From positions 1-8,910 of the forward strand of contig JALRIY010000090.1 in assembly GCA_023255285.1 (NCBI GenBank): 8,910 nucleotides of DNA, written 5' to 3'. A program made the translations under genes and the position numbers. Position 1 is the stretch's first letter; each line of letters begins with the position of its first letter. Under the pieces are notes generated by a model, which worked only from the letters and a program-made list of their open reading frames with translations, ran no database searches and was not told the DNA's origin. This document shows positions 1 to 6,169 of the stretch, one piece after another. The stretch comes from Algoriphagus sp. Lineage in GTDB: Bacteria > Bacteroidota > Bacteroidia > Cytophagales > Cyclobacteriaceae.

Positions 1-123
1 CACCTGCTTGCCATTGCGAGCTGCTTTCATCTCGTAATTTTCGAAAGCCAATACACTTTTGGTTAAATTAATGATGATAGAGCTATCTTCACCAACCAAA
101 ATTTTTATCTTATCACGCACCAT
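1..123 (-). CDS. Response regulator receiver-domain protein, 3' part cut by left edge
   Basis: Reading the minus strand from the ATG at 121-123, the frame stays open for 41 codons to the window edge. It gives the start of a CheY-like receiver domain: a short charged N-terminus, the hydrophobic first beta strand (KILVG, about residues 7-11), then the acidic pair E12-D13 that binds the metal ion in receiver domains, followed by helix 1 and the second strand. The phosphoacceptor aspartate and any output domain lie outside the window, so whether this is a stand-alone receiver or a DNA-binding regulator cannot be told. The start overlaps the 3' end of the upstream receiver-HPt gene by 11 bases in a different frame, which suggests one transcript and possibly coupled translation. 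The likely role is to accept phosphate in a phosphorelay with that HPt partner (inference). There is no separate Shine-Dalgarno sequence. Confidence 0.85.
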   Translation of the reverse strand, partial: MVRDKIKILVGEDSSIIINLTKSVLAFENYEMKAARNGKQV

Positions 124-868
124 ACACAATTGAATCCTTTTGTAAAAATTCTTGAAATTCGAGTATTACAGCCTTAAGGTAAGCAAGACTATTAGGAAAT
201 TCAATGCTTTTTTGATCCTTCCCTAAGGTTTCACTATTCTTTGCAGCCTCGTATATTTTTTCTGCCCCTAAGGTACCTGAATTCCCTTTTATAGTATGGA
301 TCCTTCTTAAAAATTCCTCATTTGGCTTTTTTTCTATGAAAGCATCAATTTGTTTAAGGATGCCATCACATTCAATTTCAAAATCTTTGTAGACTTGATG
401 GATTACTTCCTTGGAACTTAAGCGAAGTAACTGTTGAAATGTTGCTGAATTGAGAACAGAAGGATACTTGCTTCCAGTTGATTTTTGAGTTTCTTTTTCT
501 ATTATTTTTTCGACCATGCGCTGAATTTTTAGGAGAAATTCCTTGGGTCGTATCGGTTTGTGAATTACGGATTCAAAGCCTAATTGGTGTAAATAAGAGG
601 AATTTGAGTCTTCTTGGGTGGATAATAGTGCGATCACTTCACAGGAGTTGTTAACTTGCTTGCGCACCCTTTCCATAAAAGATGCCGGATCAAAATCAGT
701 AATTGATAAGGAGTATAAAATTAAAAGTGGGGGATCCGCACTAAGTTTGACCAGGGCTTCCGTGCCAGTACTGACACTTTCAAAGGTGTAAATTTGCCCA
801 ACTAGGTATTCAAAAAGCTTTTTATCTTGCTGCTTATTTTCTACAATCAAGATATTTTTGCTTTTCAT
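113..868 (-). CDS. Degenerate receiver domain fused to an HPt phosphotransfer domain
   Basis: This 251-residue protein has two domains. Residues 4-123 follow the CheY receiver pattern: first strand with E10-N11 at the acidic pocket, a second part with S83/T84, and the conserved K104-P105. However, where the phosphoacceptor aspartate is expected (strand LLILYS, then TDFDP) there is S53, and the usual proline and glycine that follow are T57 and P61. The receiver is therefore probably unable to be phosphorylated in the normal way. Residues about 140-245 are a histidine phosphotransfer (HPt) helical bundle with the signature H191-T-I-K194-G195, H191 being the expected phospho-histidine. It probably passes phosphate between a hybrid kinase and a receiver, most simply the overlapping downstream gene (inference). 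The start is well supported: AGGAGG lies six bases upstream. The gene is divergent from miaA. The domain calls are firm; the partner kinase is not in the window. Confidence 0.88.
   Translation of the reverse strand: MKSKNILIVENKQQDKKLFEYLVGQIYTFESVSTGTEALVKLSADPPLLILYSLSITDFDPASFMERVRKQVNNSCEVIALLSTQEDSNSSYLHQLGFESVIHKPIRPKEFLLKIQRMVEKIIEKETQKSTGSKYPSVLNSATFQQLLRLSSKEVIHQVYKDFEIECDGILKQIDAFIEKKPNEEFLRRIHTIKGNSGTLGAEKIYEAAKNSETLGKDQKSIEFPNSLAYLKAVILEFQEFLQKDSIVYGA
853..860 (+). promoter_or_regulatory. Possible -7 element for miaA (weak)
   Basis: TATTTTTG fits the Bacteroidota -7 consensus TAnnTTTG and lies 46 bases before the miaA ATG. It is inside the first codons of the divergent receiver-HPt gene. 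I find no good TTTG -33 element at the expected distance (the nearest is CTTG, with a spacer of about 23), so this may be chance. Confidence 0.2.
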
Positions 869-874
869 CTCAAA

Positions 875-880
875 CCTCCT
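875..880 (-). promoter_or_regulatory. Strong Shine-Dalgarno site of the receiver-HPt gene
   Basis: On the minus strand the sequence AGGAGG sits six bases before the ATG at 866-868, a textbook spacing. It fixes the start of the receiver-HPt gene. None of the other complete genes here has a comparable site at its chosen start, as expected for Bacteroidota, where such sites are rare. Confidence 0.6.
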
Positions 881-906
881 GACTTTTAGTTTTTAAAAAT
901 TGGTAG

Positions 907-1848
907 ATGCTATTCGATCCTTCGTATTTGATTCTAGTAGTAGGTCCAACCGCAGTTGGTAAAACAGACCTTTGTTTAAAGCTAGCCAAAAAATTTCAAA
1001 CCGAGATTCTTTCTTGTGATAGCCGACAGTTTTATAGAGAAATGAATCGAGGTACAGCTAAGCCATCACCTCAAGAATTAGCTGAAGTCCCCCATCATTT
1101 CATCAATAATTTATCCATCACTGACTCGTACGATGTGCGCAAGTACGAGGAGGAAGCTTTGGACTTATTGAACCATCTGTTTCAAAAACACCGAGTTGTC
1201 CTCATGACAGGGGGTACAGGATTATTTGCAGATGCAGTAGTCCATGGGATGGATGAAATCCCTGAAGTAGCTACTCAAATTCGGCAAGAAATCATTCAAG
1301 AATACCAATCTAAAGGCTTGTCTTGGCTCCAAGGAGCAGTGAAAATGGTGGATCCCGAATTTTATGAACAGGTGGATCAAGCCAATCCCCAACGCTTGAT
1401 GCGTGCTTTAGAGGTTTGGAAAGGTACGGGACTGAAATTTAGTGGATTTAGAACCAAGAAAAAGGCCGTGCGACCCTTTGAGGTCATTAAGATTGGTTTG
1501 GACCGACCAAGGGAAGAACTGTACCAGCGGATTGACCAACGAATGGATGCAATGCTTGCTGAAGGCTTATACGAAGAGGCGGAAAGTCTTTTTGAAAAAA
1601 GAGGGTTAAATGCAATGCAAACCCTAGGATATACCGAAGTTTTCGATTTTTTGGAAGGTAAGTACGACCAAATGGAATTAGTGCGCCTATTGAAACGAAA
1701 TTCTCGTCGGTATGCGAAGCGTCAATTGACTTGGTTTAGAAGGGATGCCCAAATTCGTTGGTTTCATCCTGATGAACAGGAAAAAATTGGATCATTTATT
1801 GAGAATCAAATTGCTTTAAATCCCCCAAAAGCTGCCACCCAATTGTAA
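907..1848 (+). CDS. miaA: tRNA dimethylallyltransferase MiaA
   Basis: MiaA transfers the dimethylallyl group of DMAPP to N6 of A37 in tRNAs that read codons starting with U. This cytosolic step improves decoding fidelity. The 313-residue product has the usual family length (about 300). Visible features are the P-loop G13-P-T-A-V-G-K-T20, the D38-S-R-Q41 motif at the active site and tRNA contact, the GGTGL segment at 102-106, the conserved DPEFY...N160-P-Q-R...R166-ALEV block, and the C-terminal SRRYAKRQLTWFRR tract at 266-279 typical of the family. The start ATG is immediately preceded by an in-frame TAG (904-906), so no longer N-terminus is possible. It has no Shine-Dalgarno sequence. The gene stands alone on the plus strand, only 38 bases from the divergent receiver-HPt gene, and its last 43 bases overlap the convergent small membrane protein gene. 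Confidence 0.97.
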   Translation: MLFDPSYLILVVGPTAVGKTDLCLKLAKKFQTEILSCDSRQFYREMNRGTAKPSPQELAEVPHHFINNLSITDSYDVRKYEEEALDLLNHLFQKHRVVLMTGGTGLFADAVVHGMDEIPEVATQIRQEIIQEYQSKGLSWLQGAVKMVDPEFYEQVDQANPQRLMRALEVWKGTGLKFSGFRTKKKAVRPFEVIKIGLDRPREELYQRIDQRMDAMLAEGLYEEAESLFEKRGLNAMQTLGYTEVFDFLEGKYDQMELVRLLKRNSRRYAKRQLTWFRRDAQIRWFHPDEQEKIGSFIENQIALNPPKAATQL

Positions 1849-2141
1849 GGAGCTTTTTTGATCAAGGCATTAAATTGGAATTGGTTTACTTTCAAAGAAC
1901 GCAAAAGTTCAATACTATCTTGAGGGATAGATTGTTGTAGGGCTATTTCTTTCCAAATCTTTTGAATTTTTTCTGGATCTAAAATCCCTCCTTCCCTAAA
2001 TTCAAGTTCAGGATGCAATGCTGCAAGCTGTGAGGATATTTTTTTTTGTAAAGTGATCTTAGCTAAAAGTGCATTTCTCACCGTCAAGAAAAAAAGAATG
2101 CATGCTGCCGAGGCAGTTAAAAATAAAGGGATGTAGCCCAT
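1806..2141 (-). CDS. Small single-pass membrane protein, unknown function
   Basis: I do not recognise this 111-residue protein. It has one clear N-terminal membrane segment (about residues 3-21) followed by a basic stretch (R22, K28, K33-K34), so an N-out, C-in topology is likely by the positive-inside rule. The rest is a soluble helical-looking tail, with charged residues at 46-67 and a C-terminal end rich in aromatic and small residues (KAPYNWVAAFGGF at about 96-108). The ATG follows the pfkA stop codon after a single base (TAATATG on the minus strand), which points to co-transcription and translational coupling. Support for a real gene comes from this junction, the membrane segment and the length of the open frame. 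Against it, the last 43 bases overlap miaA tail to tail. A link to glycolysis is only positional. Confidence 0.7.
   Translation of the reverse strand: MGYIPLFLTASAACILFFLTVRNALLAKITLQKKISSQLAALHPELEFREGGILDPEKIQKIWKEIALQQSIPQDSIELLRSLKVNQFQFNALIKKAPYNWVAAFGGFKAI
1827..1859 (+). terminator. Terminator-like hairpin at the end of miaA
   Basis: AAAAGCT (1827-1833) is perfectly complementary to AGCTTTT (1851-1857), separated by 17 bases, and the 3' arm runs into a tract of six T (1854-1859). It spans the miaA stop codon and lies inside the 3' end of the convergent gene. The stem is short and AT-rich with a large loop, so it is only a candidate. Confidence 0.33.
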
Positions 2142-2142
2142 A

Positions 2143-3117
2143 TTAAATACTGAGTAAGTGGATTAATTTCAAGTGGTCTGATAAAATTGGTTTGGTTTTG
2201 CCAATACAATCCTGGAAAGGGGTGTAAAGGACTTCTCCATTTATGACTCCTGCCATGCAATTTGTATTGCCTGCTAGAAGCCCTTCTACGGCAGCCATTC
2301 CACAGCGGCTTGCTAATACACGATCTCTAGCGGTAGGCTTTCCTCCGCGTTGAATATGGCCTAAGGTAGTCACTTTGAAATCCTTAGATGGATCCTTGAT
2401 ACGGTCTTTGACTAATTGCATAATGGTTTGAGCCGAACCTAGTTCATCTCCTTCAGCTACAACAATTATGCTCGAACTTTTACTTTTTCTGAGGTTTTTT
2501 AAGGACTTAACAATTAGATCGATATCACTTTTTGTTTCGGGAACTAGAACAAACTCAGCCCCTCCACCGATACCTGATTCTACTGCAATAAATCCAGCAT
2601 CCCTTCCCATTACTTCGATAAAAAATACCCGATCATGGGCAGCAGCAGTATCTCTTATTTTATCTATGGCATCTAGTGCAGTATTTACTGCCGTATCAAA
2701 TCCAATGGTGTAATCTGTTCCATAAATATCGTTATCGATGGTACCCGGACAGCCTACGGTAGGAATTCCATATTCTTCAAAAAATAGTTTTGCTCCAGTA
2801 AAGGTTCCATCCCCACCAATAGCAACCAACCCTTCTATTCCGAGAGATTTAAGTTGGTTGTATGCTTTTCCCCTTCCCTCTAGAGTCTTAAACTCCATAG
2901 ATCGTGCTGATTTTAAAATAGTTCCTCCACGTTGGACAATATTGGATACCGAGTGCGATTGCATTCGCTTTATATCCCCCTCGATCATTCCTTCATAGCC
3001 TCGATTGATCCCATAGATATCTAGACCATGGTAGATGGCTGTTCGAACTACAGCACGTATACAAGCATTCATTCCTGGAGCATCACCTCCAGAGGTGAAA
3101 ACAGCAATTTTTTTCAT
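2143..3117 (-). CDS. pfkA: ATP-dependent 6-phosphofructokinase
   Basis: PfkA phosphorylates fructose 6-phosphate to fructose 1,6-bisphosphate, the committing step of glycolysis, in the cytosol as a tetramer. The 324 residues match the length of bacterial PfkA (about 320). Visible motifs are the ATP-binding SGGDAPGMN (residues 9-17), GGDGT at 101-105, the catalytic PGTIDND at 124-130 with D128 as the expected base, the substrate-binding MGRDAGF block, and LGHIQRGG towards the C-terminus. Glycine at 104 and PGTIDND rather than PKTIDND indicate the ATP-using type, not the pyrophosphate-using type (family knowledge). The start is at the first methionine, directly before the conserved first strand KKIAVFTSGG, and there is no Shine-Dalgarno sequence. 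It is the first gene of a two-gene unit with the small membrane protein that follows after one base. The acylase gene is divergent. Confidence 0.97.
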   Translation of the reverse strand: MKKIAVFTSGGDAPGMNACIRAVVRTAIYHGLDIYGINRGYEGMIEGDIKRMQSHSVSNIVQRGGTILKSARSMEFKTLEGRGKAYNQLKSLGIEGLVAIGGDGTFTGAKLFFEEYGIPTVGCPGTIDNDIYGTDYTIGFDTAVNTALDAIDKIRDTAAAHDRVFFIEVMGRDAGFIAVESGIGGGAEFVLVPETKSDIDLIVKSLKNLRKSKSSSIIVVAEGDELGSAQTIMQLVKDRIKDPSKDFKVTTLGHIQRGGKPTARDRVLASRCGMAAVEGLLAGNTNCMAGVINGEVLYTPFQDCIGKTKPILSDHLKLIHLLSI

Positions 3118-3137
3118 AGATACACGGTCTTAAAAAT

Positions 3138-3145
3138 CAAAAATA
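3138..3145 (-). promoter_or_regulatory. Possible -7 element for pfkA (weak)
   Basis: Read on the minus strand this is TATTTTTG, matching the Bacteroidota -7 consensus TAnnTTTG, and it ends 20 bases before the pfkA start codon. No TTTG element is found about 19-21 bases further upstream, so the match is incomplete. The region is AT-rich and chance matches are common. Confidence 0.25.
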
Positions 3146-3313
3146 GCGATAATCAAACGAATAAATCTGACTAGGAAGAAAAATGAGGTGGAATTTTTAG
3201 TCGCATTTTCACTTCAATTAATTGTGTAAGGAGACGTGGCCTTTTGCTTTTGTGTTTTTTTTGGTCCTAGACTGGAATTTGAAAAAATACTACCTTACAG
3301 CAAACTTTTGCTT

Positions 3314-5488
3314 ATGAAACCAATTTATTTCGCCCTCTCCTTATTTGGCTCGCTGTGGTTGATTCCCTTTGCTACCTTTTCCCAACAAGAGCTAGTGCGC
3401 TGGGAATCCAGAGCCAATGAGGTAGAAATTATTCGTGATGATTTCGGTGTCCCACATATTTATGGGACTACTGATGCAGATGCAGTATTTGGCTTGCTCT
3501 ACGCGCAATGCGAAGATGATTTTAGAAGAGTAGAACGGAATTACCTTTGGGCCATGGGTAGGTTAGCCGAACTGGAAGGGGAGAAGGAATTGTACTCTGA
3601 CCTTCGGGCACAACTTTACATGACTACCACAGAAGCCCAAAAAGCCTATCAGCAAGCACCCGAATGGCTCAAGAAATTGTGTGTGGCTTTTGCAGATGGT
3701 ATCAATTATTACTTATATACACATCCTGAAGTACAACCACAAGTCATTACGCAGTATGAACCTTGGATGCCGTTATTTTTCTTTGAAGGATCCATTGGTG
3801 GAGATTTGGAGCGGATTTCTACCGTGCGATTAAAGGCTTTCTATGAGCTAAATGCTAGCTTGGGAATGAAGCAGGAACTGGAAGAAGAGATGCTACTAAA
3901 CTTTGAAGAACCCAAGGGATCCAACGGCATAGCCATTGCTCCGAGCCTGTCCGAATCAGGCAATGCAATGCTACTCATTAATCCACATACTTCTTTTTAT
4001 TTTCGTCCAGAAGTGCATGTAATCAGCCAAGAAGGCCTCAACGCCTATGGGGCAGTCACCTGGGGTCAATTTTTTGTATACCAAGGCTTTAATGAGAAAA
4101 CAGGATGGATTCACACTTCCACCTTTGTAGATTTTATCGATGAATTTGTAGAGGACGTTACCGTGGAGAATGGACATTACAGGTACCGCTATGGTGAGGA
4201 AAAGCGACCTCTAGAAACGCAGCAAATCAACTTGAAATACAAGGAAGGAAATCAATTAAAGGAAAAAGAGTTTACCATCTACCGGACTCACCATGGTCCA
4301 ATAACCCACCTAGAACAAGGAAAATGGGTGGCTACAAAAATTAACTGGAATCCAGTTCAAGCTTTAATTCAGAGTTATACCCGGACCAAACTGGCCAATT
4401 ATGCGGAATTTAAGGAAATGATGGGTCTCCGGACTAATAGCTCCAACAATACAGTATTTGCAGATGGAGAGGGGAACATTGCGTATTTTCATGGCAACTT
4501 TATTCCTAAACGAAATCCAAACCTAGATTTTTCCAAACCGGTTGATGGTGCGGATCCAATAACGGATTGGCAGGGACTCCACACAGTAGATGAAAGCATT
4601 CTTATCCTGAACCCAGGCACAGGATGGATTCAAAACTGTAACTCTACGCCGTTTACAGCTGCTGGGGATTTTAGTCCCAAAAGAGAAAATTATCCTAATT
4701 ACATGGCTCCAGACCAAGAAAATTTTAGAGGCATCCATGCGAGTCAATTATTAAAAAATCAAACAAAGAAACTCAATCTAGATTCCTTCCTGGAACTTGC
4801 CTATGATCCATATCTACCTGCTTTTTCCTTTCTAATTCCAGAGCTCCTTGGATCACTCACTGACCCGCTTCCTCTAGATTTTGCTCTAGCGGTGGAAGTA
4901 TTACGTAGCTGGGATTACCAAACTTCCAAGGAGTCGGTAGCCATGTCTATTGCACATTTTTATGGAGAAAATTACCAAAGGCAATTTAGAAGTCTATCCC
5001 GCTTTGCTGAACCAAATCCCACGGCAAAAATCCCAACCCCTGCTGAATTGCAAGACGTATTGGTCCAGACTTTGGAGCAAATGAATACTGATTTTGGATC
5101 CTGGAATATCCCTTGGGGTGAAATTAACCGCTTTCAGCGGTTGAGCGGTGAGATTGATGCGGGTTTTGACGACGCAAAGCCTTATGTTTCTGTGGGTCTC
5201 GCTTCCGGCAACTGGGGGGCATTGGCAGCTTATGGCGCCCGTGCAGCCGAAAACACCAAACGACTATATGGGTACCGGGGCAATAGTTTTGTTGCCGTGG
5301 TGGAATTCGGCAATAAGGTTCGTGCCAAATCCATCCTCGCAGGGGGACAGCAGGCGGATCCGAATTCCCCTCATTTCTTTGATCAGGCTCAGCGCTATGC
5401 GGACGCTCAATTTAAGGAGGTCCTTTATTATCGAGAAGATGTTGAAAAACGGAAGGTAAGTTCCTATCATCCAGGTCAAAAATACTAA
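3314..5488 (+). CDS. Secreted penicillin acylase-family Ntn hydrolase
   Basis: This 724-residue precursor belongs to the penicillin/acyl-homoserine-lactone acylase family (peptidase family S45), enzymes that hydrolyse amide bonds. The family matures by self-cleavage before a catalytic serine. Residues 1-23 form a signal peptide (K2, a hydrophobic core, likely cleavage after TFS23), placing it in the periplasm or outside. The alpha part follows (about 24-202, with RDDFGVPHIYG at 41-51). The predicted autoproteolytic site is G202-S203 in PKGSNG, S203 becoming the N-terminal nucleophile. Counting from S203 as B1, H225 falls at B23 and N443 (NCNSTP) at B241, matching the oxyanion-hole asparagine of the family. 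The C-terminal DPNSPHFFDQ (682-691) is also typical. An in-frame GTG at 3236 would add 26 residues in front of the signal peptide, so the ATG at 3314 is preferred. Substrate unknown: a lactone acylase, a peptide or lipid amidase, or another acylase are all possible. Confidence 0.9.
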   Translation: MKPIYFALSLFGSLWLIPFATFSQQELVRWESRANEVEIIRDDFGVPHIYGTTDADAVFGLLYAQCEDDFRRVERNYLWAMGRLAELEGEKELYSDLRAQLYMTTTEAQKAYQQAPEWLKKLCVAFADGINYYLYTHPEVQPQVITQYEPWMPLFFFEGSIGGDLERISTVRLKAFYELNASLGMKQELEEEMLLNFEEPKGSNGIAIAPSLSESGNAMLLINPHTSFYFRPEVHVISQEGLNAYGAVTWGQFFVYQGFNEKTGWIHTSTFVDFIDEFVEDVTVENGHYRYRYGEEKRPLETQQINLKYKEGNQLKEKEFTIYRTHHGPITHLEQGKWVATKINWNPVQALIQSYTRTKLANYAEFKEMMGLRTNSSNNTVFADGEGNIAYFHGNFIPKRNPNLDFSKPVDGADPITDWQGLHTVDESILILNPGTGWIQNCNSTPFTAAGDFSPKRENYPNYMAPDQENFRGIHASQLLKNQTKKLNLDSFLELAYDPYLPAFSFLIPELLGSLTDPLPLDFALAVEVLRSWDYQTSKESVAMSIAHFYGENYQRQFRSLSRFAEPNPTAKIPTPAELQDVLVQTLEQMNTDFGSWNIPWGEINRFQRLSGEIDAGFDDAKPYVSVGLASGNWGALAAYGARAAENTKRLYGYRGNSFVAVVEFGNKVRAKSILAGGQQADPNSPHFFDQAQRYADAQFKEVLYYREDVEKRKVSSYHPGQKY

Positions 5489-5527
5489 CGAAGGTTGGGA
5501 GAATTCAACTCCACAAATTCGAAACCA

Positions 5528-6154
5528 TTACGACTTCTTTTTTTGTTTATAGCGTTGCCATAAACGTACTAAAAAGGCTCCAAATGAAATGAAAAAACCA
5601 ACTGCAAACCAAAGAATCGGATCATAAAAGGTGAAAATAATTCGGTATCCCGCAGTAAAACAAAAAAGAAGAAGTCCAGTAAGTTCCCACAAGAAATGGT
5701 TTTCTTCTTGATCTAAAGCTGAAGGCTCAATGGGGATATTTAACAGAAGCCTAAGTTCTCCCCAATGCCAAAGGATTAATAACAGGTTGGCAGCAAGCAT
5801 TAATCCGGTTATGATCGGCGTTCCATTGAAATCCATAGAAATAGTAATCACAAAAACATTAACCAGGATTGGCAAATTGATTACTGCTCCTAATTTTGAA
5901 AACCGCTGAGTCATTAAAAGGAATCCTGCCAGCAATTGAGCCCAACCAATAAGTTGCCAGTACAGGCCCGTTTGGTAGAGCACCTCAAAAAAATGCATGG
6001 CAGAACCAATAGGTGCATCTTCTTGGGAATAGGTTGTGAACCGCTCGCCTTTAATTTTTACAATACTTGCAAAGACAAATGCTCCTCCAATTAAATACCG
6101 GGTATACACGATAACTACTTGGATTAAGAAAATGGATTTAAGGCGTTCTAGCAT
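5528..6154 (-). CDS. DoxX-like integral membrane protein
   Basis: This 208-residue protein is mostly hydrophobic, with about six membrane segments (roughly residues 8-32, 64-82, 86-106, 111-131, 155-174 and 178-197) and a basic tail (YKQKKKS). The first segment, with YTRYLIGGAFVFASIVKIKG (18-37), resembles the start of DoxX-family proteins, in which an arginine and a G-x-K pattern surround the first helix. The segment GWAQLLAGFLLM (70-81) followed by a short charged loop also fits. The family has no single established role; some members take part in quinone-linked or sulfur redox chemistry at the membrane. The gene begins 15 bases after the HAD phosphatase gene and ends the five-gene minus-strand run. 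It converges on the acylase gene, with 39 bases between the two stops and no clear terminator. The family assignment is moderate and the function unknown. Confidence 0.7.
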   Translation of the reverse strand: MLERLKSIFLIQVVIVYTRYLIGGAFVFASIVKIKGERFTTYSQEDAPIGSAMHFFEVLYQTGLYWQLIGWAQLLAGFLLMTQRFSKLGAVINLPILVNVFVITISMDFNGTPIITGLMLAANLLLILWHWGELRLLLNIPIEPSALDQEENHFLWELTGLLLFCFTAGYRIIFTFYDPILWFAVGFFISFGAFLVRLWQRYKQKKKS

Positions 6155-6169
6155 GTAGTAAAGCCAAAA

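Noticed and set aside
2468..2998. Two plus-strand open frames of 81 and 86 codons opposite pfkA
   Set aside because: They lie wholly within the well-conserved pfkA coding sequence on the other strand and have no recognisable features; shadows of pfkA.
3236..3313. N-terminal extension of the acylase from a GTG start
   Set aside because: It would put 26 residues before a clear signal peptide; the upstream AAGGAG is too close to the GTG to act as a normal ribosome site.
3118..3313. Possible regulatory RNA or riboswitch in the divergent spacer before pfkA and the acylase
   Set aside because: The spacer is AT-rich without an extended hairpin, a recognisable riboswitch core or a terminator that I could find by eye.
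5148..5479. Open frames of 103 (plus) and 71 (minus) codons inside the acylase 3' end
   Set aside because: The acylase frame carries the conserved family motifs here (such as DPNSPHFFDQ), so the others are shadows.
5489..5527. Bidirectional terminator between the acylase and the DoxX-like gene
   Set aside because: Only weak alternative pairings are seen (GTTG with CAAC, GGAG with CTCC), without a T tract right after the stem.
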